Under the pieces are notes generated by a model. That model was not told the origin of the DNA, did no database searches, and saw nothing but the letters and a program-made list of their open reading frames with translations. The position numbers and the translations under genes are program-made. Of a stretch of DNA of 8,532 nucleotides, positions 3,841 to 8,532 are shown one piece after another. Positions within the stretch are counted from its first letter, which is position 1, and each line of letters begins with the position of its first letter. This DNA comes from Indioceanicola sp046045995 (GTDB taxonomy: Bacteria > Pseudomonadota > Alphaproteobacteria > Azospirillales > Azospirillaceae): the NCBI GenBank assembly GCA_046045995.1, contig JBJOKR010000200.1, forward strand, positions 1 through 8,532, given 5' to 3'.

Positions 3841-6444
3841 CTACTCGTTGCGCAGCAGCGGGGCCGCCGGCTGGCCCAGCGCCCGCCAGGTGCCGATGAA
3901 GCCCAGGGTGAGCGTGATGGCGGTACAGAGGGCGGCCGTACCCAGCACGACGCCGGGCAGCAGCACGAATTCCTCGAACTCCATCACCTGGGTCAGCACG
4001 GCCCAGGCAGTGACGCTGCCCAGCAGGCAGGCGATGGCCCCCGTGATCAGGCCCAGCAGCCCGTATTCCAGCAGGAAGGCCCGCAGCACCGTCGTCCGCG
4101 TCGCCCCCAGCACCTTCAGCACCACCGCGTCATAGACCCGGCGGGTATGCCCCGCCGCCACCGCCCCCGCCAGCACCAGGGTCCCGGCGATCAGCGTGAC
4201 GGCCGCGGTCACCCGCACAGCGACGCCGATATTGGTCAGGATGGCGTTGACGGTGTCGAGCGCGTCCTTCACCCGGACCGACGTGATGTTGCTGAACTGC
4301 GATGTCACCGCCCGCTGCACCGCCAGTTCCGCCTCCGGCGTGGCGCGGACGGTGGCGACCCAGGTCTGGGGCGCGTTCTCCAGAATCCCGGGGCTGAACA
4401 CCAGGGTGTAGTTGATGGTCATGGACCGGAAATCCAGGTCGCGGACCACTGCCACCGTCGCCTCGATCTCCCGGCCCAGGATGTTGAAGGTCATGGTCGC
4501 CCCGGGCCCGATGCCGAAGGCGTCGGCCACGTCCTTGTAGATGGCCACCTGGGGCGGGCCGCTGTGGTCCGGCGCCCACCAGGACCCGGCCACCACCACG
4601 TCGTCGGGCGGTGGCGCCTTCATGTAGGTGATGCCGCGGTCGCCGTTCAGGACCCAGGCATGGTCGCTGTTGATCACCGCCCTCTCCGCCTCCGTCCCGT
4701 TCACGGCGACGATACGGCCGCGCAGGTTCGGCACCTCCTCAAGGTTGGAGGTGCCGGGAACGCCCAGCACCGTGGCGTTGAATGCCTCCAGCTGGTCGGG
4801 CTGAATATCCACGAAGAAGAAGGCTGGGGCGTTCTGGGGGATGCTTTCCTGCACCTGGCGGCGGAAGTTCCCCTCGATCAGGGCGATGGCCACCAGCACG
4901 GTCAGGCCCAGGCCCAGCGACAGCACCACCGCCCCGGTCGGGTTGCCCGGCCGGTGGATGTTCGCCAAGGCAAGGCGCAGCACCGGGCGCCGCGGCCGGC
5001 CCATCCGGGCGGCGACCTTGGTCACGGCCCATCCCGCCGCCCAGAAGGCGAACAGCATGCCCCCCGCCCCGGCGACAAAGGCGGCGGCGAAGCCCTGGTT
5101 GTCGGAACTGACCACGGCCAGCCCGCCCAGCCCCAGGGCCGACAGGGCCATCAGCGCCACATAGGCCGCGCGGGGGCGGCTGCGCACCGGCGACGCCGCT
5201 TCCCGGAACAGGGCCATGGCCGGCACCTCCCGCGCGCGGCCCAGGGGCCACAGGCTGAAGGTCAACGCGGTCAGCAGGCCGAATCCGGCGGCCACGGCCA
5301 GCGCGCCCGGATAGACCCCGATATTGGCGGTGATGGGCAGCAGCCCGGCCAGGGCCCGGCCCACCAGCACCGGCGCCAGGGCGCCGATCGCCAGCCCGAT
5401 CAGGATGCCGATCCCGGCCAGGACCAGGATCTGGGCCAGATAGGCCTCGAAGATCAGGCCGCCGCGGGCGCCCAAGGTCTTCAGCGTGGCGATGGTGGCT
5501 GTCTTCGTTTCCAGGAAGCTGCGCACCGCATTGCCCACGCCGACCCCGCCCACCAACAGGGCGGTCAGCCCGACCAGGGTCAGGAAGATGGTCAGCTGTT
5601 CCACGAACCGGGCCAGCTGGGGGGCGGCGTTGGTGTAATCGCGGATGCGCCAGCCGGCATCGGGGAACGCCTCCCCCACCGCGGCGCGGAAGGTGGTGAC
5701 GTCGCTGCCGTCGGCCAGCTTCACCAGATAGCTCCAGGTGATCAGGCTGCCCATCTGGACCAGCCCGGTGCGGGCCAGCGTGTCGGAATCCACCAGCATC
5801 CGGGGACCCAGGGAGAAGCTGCCCGATCCGGCCTTGTCCGGCTCCCGCGCGATCAGGCCGCGCAGCTCCACCTCCGTCTCACCGATGCGGACACGGCTGC
5901 CCACGGACAGGCCCAGGCGTTCGGCCAGCACCGCTTCCACCACCGCACCGCCCACACCGTCGCGGGTGGCCAGCACCCGCTGGATATCCACCACCTCCGT
6001 CCCGCCGTCGGCGGTCTGAAGGGCGAAGGTGCCGTACAGGGGATAGGCGGGGCTGACGCCCTTCAGCTCCACCAGGGCGGCATTGGCCTGGTCGGCGGGA
6101 TCGCGCGCCATGGCCCGCATCTCCGCACTGGTGACGACGGTTCCCTGGGCCTGCAGCCAGGCCAACTGCTCCGCCGTCGCCTCCCGGTACAGCAGGCGCA
6201 GGGCCACGTCCCCACCCAGGATGGCGCGGCCGTCGCTGCGCAGGCTGTCGATGATGCCGGAACTGACCGACTGCACCGTGGCGATGGCGCCCACCCCCAG
6301 GGTCAGGCAGGCCAGGAAGATGCGGAACCCCTTCAGGCCGCCGCGCAGCTCCCGCCGGGCGACGGTCATCGCCAGTTTCAGATTGGTCCAGAACCCGGCC
6401 GGGGCCGCCGGGCGTGCCCCGCCGGGGAAGGTGGTGACGGTCAT
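3841..6444 (-). CDS. ybbP: ABC transporter permease of the FtsX family, YbbP-like
   Basis: An inner-membrane subunit of 867 residues, close to the length of E. coli YbbP. TM1 is at about 41-62, followed by a large periplasmic domain (63-280). TM2-TM4 lie at about 285-305, 333-360 and 378-400, with the FtsX-type cytoplasmic coupling segment ETKTATIATLKTLGA at 312-326. TM5-TM7 lie at about 428-445, 452-475 and 504-523. A second periplasmic domain (524-735) and TM8-TM10 (740-763, 790-815, 828-853) complete a duplicated FtsX layout, with the coupling segment repeated at 769-790 (VYDAVVLKVLGATR). I place the start at ATG 6444, 10 bases after the ATPase stop and behind an AGGACAGGG stretch; the ATG at 6483 would overlap the ATPase gene. 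The substrate of YbbAP-type systems is not firmly established. Lipid, lipoprotein or hydrophobic-compound handling is suggested by its MacB/LolCDE relatives and by the neighbouring tesA. Confidence 0.93.
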   Translation of the reverse strand: MTVTTFPGGARPAAPAGFWTNLKLAMTVARRELRGGLKGFRIFLACLTLGVGAIATVQSVSSGIIDSLRSDGRAILGGDVALRLLYREATAEQLAWLQAQGTVVTSAEMRAMARDPADQANAALVELKGVSPAYPLYGTFALQTADGGTEVVDIQRVLATRDGVGGAVVEAVLAERLGLSVGSRVRIGETEVELRGLIAREPDKAGSGSFSLGPRMLVDSDTLARTGLVQMGSLITWSYLVKLADGSDVTTFRAAVGEAFPDAGWRIRDYTNAAPQLARFVEQLTIFLTLVGLTALLVGGVGVGNAVRSFLETKTATIATLKTLGARGGLIFEAYLAQILVLAGIGILIGLAIGALAPVLVGRALAGLLPITANIGVYPGALAVAAGFGLLTALTFSLWPLGRAREVPAMALFREAASPVRSRPRAAYVALMALSALGLGGLAVVSSDNQGFAAAFVAGAGGMLFAFWAAGWAVTKVAARMGRPRRPVLRLALANIHRPGNPTGAVVLSLGLGLTVLVAIALIEGNFRRQVQESIPQNAPAFFFVDIQPDQLEAFNATVLGVPGTSNLEEVPNLRGRIVAVNGTEAERAVINSDHAWVLNGDRGITYMKAPPPDDVVVAGSWWAPDHSGPPQVAIYKDVADAFGIGPGATMTFNILGREIEATVAVVRDLDFRSMTINYTLVFSPGILENAPQTWVATVRATPEAELAVQRAVTSQFSNITSVRVKDALDTVNAILTNIGVAVRVTAAVTLIAGTLVLAGAVAAGHTRRVYDAVVLKVLGATRTTVLRAFLLEYGLLGLITGAIACLLGSVTAWAVLTQVMEFEEFVLLPGVVLGTAALCTAITLTLGFIGTWRALGQPAAPLLRNE

Positions 6445-6454
6445 GGCCCTGTCC

Positions 6455-7198
6455 TCACGCCTTGACCACGCGGGGGGCGGCATCGCTGCCGCGGCCGTCG
6501 CTGCTGCGCCCGTCGCTGACGATCAGCCCGTCCACCAGCCGGATGGTGCGGTCGCATTCCGCCGCCAGGGACGGGTCATGGGTGATCAGGATGATGGTGG
6601 TGCCCTTGCGGGCGGCCAGGTCGAACATCAGGTCGATGATCTTCCGCCCCGTCTCCCCATCCAGGTTGCCGGTCGGTTCATCGGCCAGAAGCAGGGCCGG
6701 CTGGGTGGCGAAGGCGCGGGCCAGGGCCACGCGCTGCTGTTCGCCGCCCGACAACTGGCCGGGATAATGGGTCAGCCGATGGCCCAGGCCGACGGCCTTC
6801 AGATTCTCCTCCGCCCGGGCGAAGGCATCGGGTGCGCCGGCGAATTCCAGCGGGATCGCCACATTCTCCACCGCCGTCATGGTCGGGATCAGGTGGAAGG
6901 ACTGGAAGACGATCCCCACCTCATCCCGGCGGAAGCGGGCCAGTTCATCCTCGCTCATCGCCGTGATCTCCTGGCCCTTCACCTTGACCGACCCGCTGGT
7001 CGGTGGCTGGAGACCGCCCAGGATCATCATCATGGAGGACTTGCCCGACCCCGACGGGCCGACCACGCCCACCTTTTCCCCGGGGCCGACATCCAGACTG
7101 ATTCCCTTCAGGATGTTGACGGTTCCCGCCGCACTCTCCAGCTTAAGGTGGACGTCCTTCAGAAGGACGACGGGCTCGGTCGATGCGGGCTTGGCCAT
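6455..7198 (-). CDS. ybbA: ABC transporter ATP-binding protein, YbbA/LolD-like
   Basis: A cytoplasmic ATPase of 247 residues that would energise the FtsX-type permease encoded next. All key motifs are intact: Walker A GPSGSGKS at 47-54, Q-loop Gln99 in VFQS, signature LSGGEQQR at 149-156, Walker B LLLADE ending at catalytic Glu174, D-loop GNLD at 177-180 and H-loop His207 in ITHD. The ADEPTGNLD form is typical of the LolD/MacB/YbbA group. I place the start at ATG 7198 (MAKPASTEPVVLLKDVHL), since the ATPase fold begins at once. The longer reading from 7255 would run into the divergent tesA gene. A GGAAAG stretch 8 bases upstream is a moderate ribosome binding site. The last 20 residues are a Ser/Asp/Gly/Arg-rich extension (DGRSSDGRGSD). 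It is co-transcribed with the permease, with a 10-base gap. Confidence 0.95.
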   Translation of the reverse strand: MAKPASTEPVVLLKDVHLKLESAAGTVNILKGISLDVGPGEKVGVVGPSGSGKSSMMMILGGLQPPTSGSVKVKGQEITAMSEDELARFRRDEVGIVFQSFHLIPTMTAVENVAIPLEFAGAPDAFARAEENLKAVGLGHRLTHYPGQLSGGEQQRVALARAFATQPALLLADEPTGNLDGETGRKIIDLMFDLAARKGTTIILITHDPSLAAECDRTIRLVDGLIVSDGRSSDGRGSDAAPRVVKA

Positions 7199-7224
7199 GG
7201 ATGGACTTTCCGGCTGGTGATGCA

Positions 7225-7983
7225 ATGCACAACATGCGGCGATATGGCCCGACACGGCGGGTTTTCAACACGACCGCCCTGCTGCTGGGGCTGGTGACGG
7301 CGGGCTGGCTGGGACTGGTGCCCGGGGCGTCCGCGCAAGGGAACCAGAGGGCGGGGGCCAAGCCTGTGACCATTGTCACCTTGGGCGACAGCCTGACCGC
7401 CGGCTACAAGCTGCCGCGGGATGCCGCCTTCACCAGCCAGCTGGAAGCCGCCCTGCGGGCCAAGGGCTATGCCGTCACCGTTCCCAACACCGGCGTGTCG
7501 GGGGAAACCACGGCGGGCGGCCTGTCCCGGCTGGACTGGCTGCTGGGCGACAAGCCGGATCTGATGATCGTGGCGCTGGGCAGCAATGACGGGCTGCGCG
7601 GCATCGACCCGGCCGCCACCCGCGCGAATCTCGACAAGATCATGCAAAAGCTGAAGGCCGCCGGGGTTCCGGTGGTGCTGGCGGGCATGATGGCGCCGCG
7701 GAACCTGGGCAACACCTATGCCCAGGCCTTCGACGGCATCTATCCGGATCTGGCCCGGACCTATGACGTGCCCTTCTACCCCTTCTTCCTGGAAGGGGTG
7801 GCGCTGGTGCCCGAACTGAACCAGGAGGATGGGATGCACCCCACGGCCGACGGGGTGGCCATCATCACCCGCGGCATCCTGCCCGTGGTGGAACAGGCCC
7901 TGGCGGCCATGGGTGTGACGCCCGCCGCCGCACCCGCCGCGGCGCCCAATGCGACGGCTCCTGCCGCCGCGTCGAAGGGGTAG
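7225..7983 (+). CDS. tesA: Exported SGNH/GDSL esterase, TesA-like (arylesterase / lysophospholipase / thioesterase I)
   Basis: A periplasmic SGNH hydrolase of 252 residues. E. coli TesA cleaves acyl-thioesters, aryl esters and lysophospholipids, and that range is the best guess here. Block I GDSLTAGY is at 54-61 with nucleophile Ser56; block II is NTGVSGETT at 88-96; block III GSND is at 119-122; and block V DGMH at 202-205 supplies catalytic Asp202 and His205. The catalytic set is complete. The signal peptide has a basic n-region with TRRVF at 10-14, a hydrophobic core, and a predicted cut after GASA at 37. The twin arginine resembles a Tat signal. The C-terminus (about 229-252) is an Ala/Pro-rich low-complexity tail. 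I chose ATG 7225 because GGTGA lies 4 bases upstream; ATG 7201 and 7234 are alternatives. It is divergent from ybbAP, as in E. coli, and lies 4 bases upstream of a FIST-domain gene. Confidence 0.94.
   Translation: MHNMRRYGPTRRVFNTTALLLGLVTAGWLGLVPGASAQGNQRAGAKPVTIVTLGDSLTAGYKLPRDAAFTSQLEAALRAKGYAVTVPNTGVSGETTAGGLSRLDWLLGDKPDLMIVALGSNDGLRGIDPAATRANLDKIMQKLKAAGVPVVLAGMMAPRNLGNTYAQAFDGIYPDLARTYDVPFYPFFLEGVALVPELNQEDGMHPTADGVAIITRGILPVVEQALAAMGVTPAAAPAAAPNATAPAAASKG
7241..7268 (-). promoter_or_regulatory. Weak promoter candidate for the ABC operon, inside tesA
   Basis: On the minus strand TTGAAA (7268-7263) is followed after 16 bases by CATATC (7246-7241), a good -35 and a weak -10. Transcription would begin near 7234, about 36 bases before the ATPase start. 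The divergent start codons are only 26 bases apart, so any promoter for this operon must lie within the tesA signal-peptide region. Confidence 0.28.
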
Positions 7984-7987
7984 GGCC

Positions 7988-8532
7988 TTGGCCGGATCCA
8001 ACATCGCCGCCCCCGCCTTCGCCGCCGCCCTGGGCGAAGGGGCCGACTGGGCGGAGGCGGCGAAGACCTGCCTGCACGCGCTGGACCCGGTGCCGGGGGC
8101 CAATCTTGGTTTCCTCTATGTCACCGATGCCCTGGCCGACCATCTGTCCAGCATCACCACCCTGTTCCGGGGGGTGACGGGGGTGGATGCCTGGGTCGGC
8201 ACGGTCGGCATCGGCATTTGCGGCACCGGTCGGGAGGTGGCGGACCGGCCCGCGGTCAGCGCCATGATCGGCCGTTTCCCCGACGGGGCGGTGCGGCTGA
8301 TCCCATCCCTGACCGACGGCATGGGCCCGGTGGACCGGCACCTGGGCACCTGGCTTGCCGTCAATCCGCCGGTGCTGGGCCTGATCCATGCCGATCCACG
8401 CAACCGCCGGCTGGAGGATATGGTGCCCGACCTGGCGGAACGGACGGGGGCCTATCTGGTGGGCGGCCTCTCCTCCTCCCGCAGCCTGTTCCCCCAGGTG
8501 GCGGGCCGCCCGGCGGAGGATGGGGTCAGCGG
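7988..8532 (+). CDS. FIST-domain sensory protein (N-terminal part, runs off right edge)
   Basis: About 181 residues are visible in an open frame that continues past the window. The pattern ANLGFLYVTDALADHL (38-53), then VGTVGIGICGTG (70-81) and the V..RPAVSAMIG segment (84-95), is characteristic of the FIST N domain, proposed to bind small ligands such as amino acids in signal transduction. A FIST_C domain would be expected beyond the edge. There is no signal peptide, so it is probably cytoplasmic. I place the start at TTG 7988, 4 bases after the tesA stop and behind AAGGGGTAGGG. The only close in-frame ATG, at 7949, lies inside tesA and would add an Arg-rich stretch. The tight spacing implies co-transcription with tesA. 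The function in this operon is unknown. Confidence 0.82.
   Translation, partial: MAGSNIAAPAFAAALGEGADWAEAAKTCLHALDPVPGANLGFLYVTDALADHLSSITTLFRGVTGVDAWVGTVGIGICGTGREVADRPAVSAMIGRFPDGAVRLIPSLTDGMGPVDRHLGTWLAVNPPVLGLIHADPRNRRLEDMVPDLAERTGAYLVGGLSSSRSLFPQVAGRPAEDGVS

Noticed and set aside
4147..6465. A 772-codon open frame on the + strand, antisense to the permease gene
   Set aside because: It is a low-complexity Gly/Gln/His/Arg-rich translation with no recognisable domain. The opposite strand encodes a full FtsX-type permease.
7159..8103. A 314-codon open frame on the minus strand, opposite tesA
   Set aside because: It is shadow coding. The + strand encodes a complete SGNH hydrolase with all catalytic blocks, followed by a FIST domain.

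Overview
The window looks like chromosomal DNA of a GC-rich alphaproteobacterium, probably Rhodospirillales and perhaps Azospirillum- or Niveispirillum-like. The grounds are strong G/C bias at third codon positions, a chemoreceptor that ends in a PilZ domain (known in Azospirillum), and short DUF1127-like proteins. The genus is inference.

Left edge (1-182): the last 37 codons of an IS4/Tn5-type transposase on the + strand, then about 65 bases of less GC-rich DNA that probably holds the end of the element. It meets a MarR-type regulator gene tail to tail.

Region 182-1399, minus strand: a run of small genes read towards the left edge. These are a DUF1127-like protein (1399-1118), a 61-codon ORF with a strong ribosome binding site (1005-820), an 83-codon ORF (866-615) and the MarR regulator (655-182, TTG start). 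The last three overlap by 47 and 41 bases, which suggests translational coupling. Symmetric sequences lie upstream of the first two genes. This is the least explained part of the window.

Region 1606-3576, minus strand: a 656-residue methyl-accepting chemotaxis protein with a 4-helix-bundle sensor, HAMP, signalling domain and C-terminal PilZ. Its upstream region carries a promoter candidate whose -10 lies inside a perfect TGACAG-N9-CTGTCA inverted repeat, further TGACA elements and a tandem repeat.

Region 3799-7198, minus strand: a YbbA/YbbP-type ABC system (ATPase, then a large FtsX-type permease) ending at a strong GC hairpin. The arylesterase/thioesterase gene tesA (7225-7983, +) is divergent from it with almost no spacer, the same arrangement as tesA-ybbA-ybbP in E. 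coli. Four bases after tesA a FIST-domain sensory protein begins at a TTG codon and runs off the right edge.

No tRNA, rRNA or CRISPR array is visible. Most of the window is ordinary core-genome content. The items most worth a second look are the overlapping small-gene/MarR cluster with its symmetric upstream elements, and the repeat-rich control region of the PilZ chemoreceptor.
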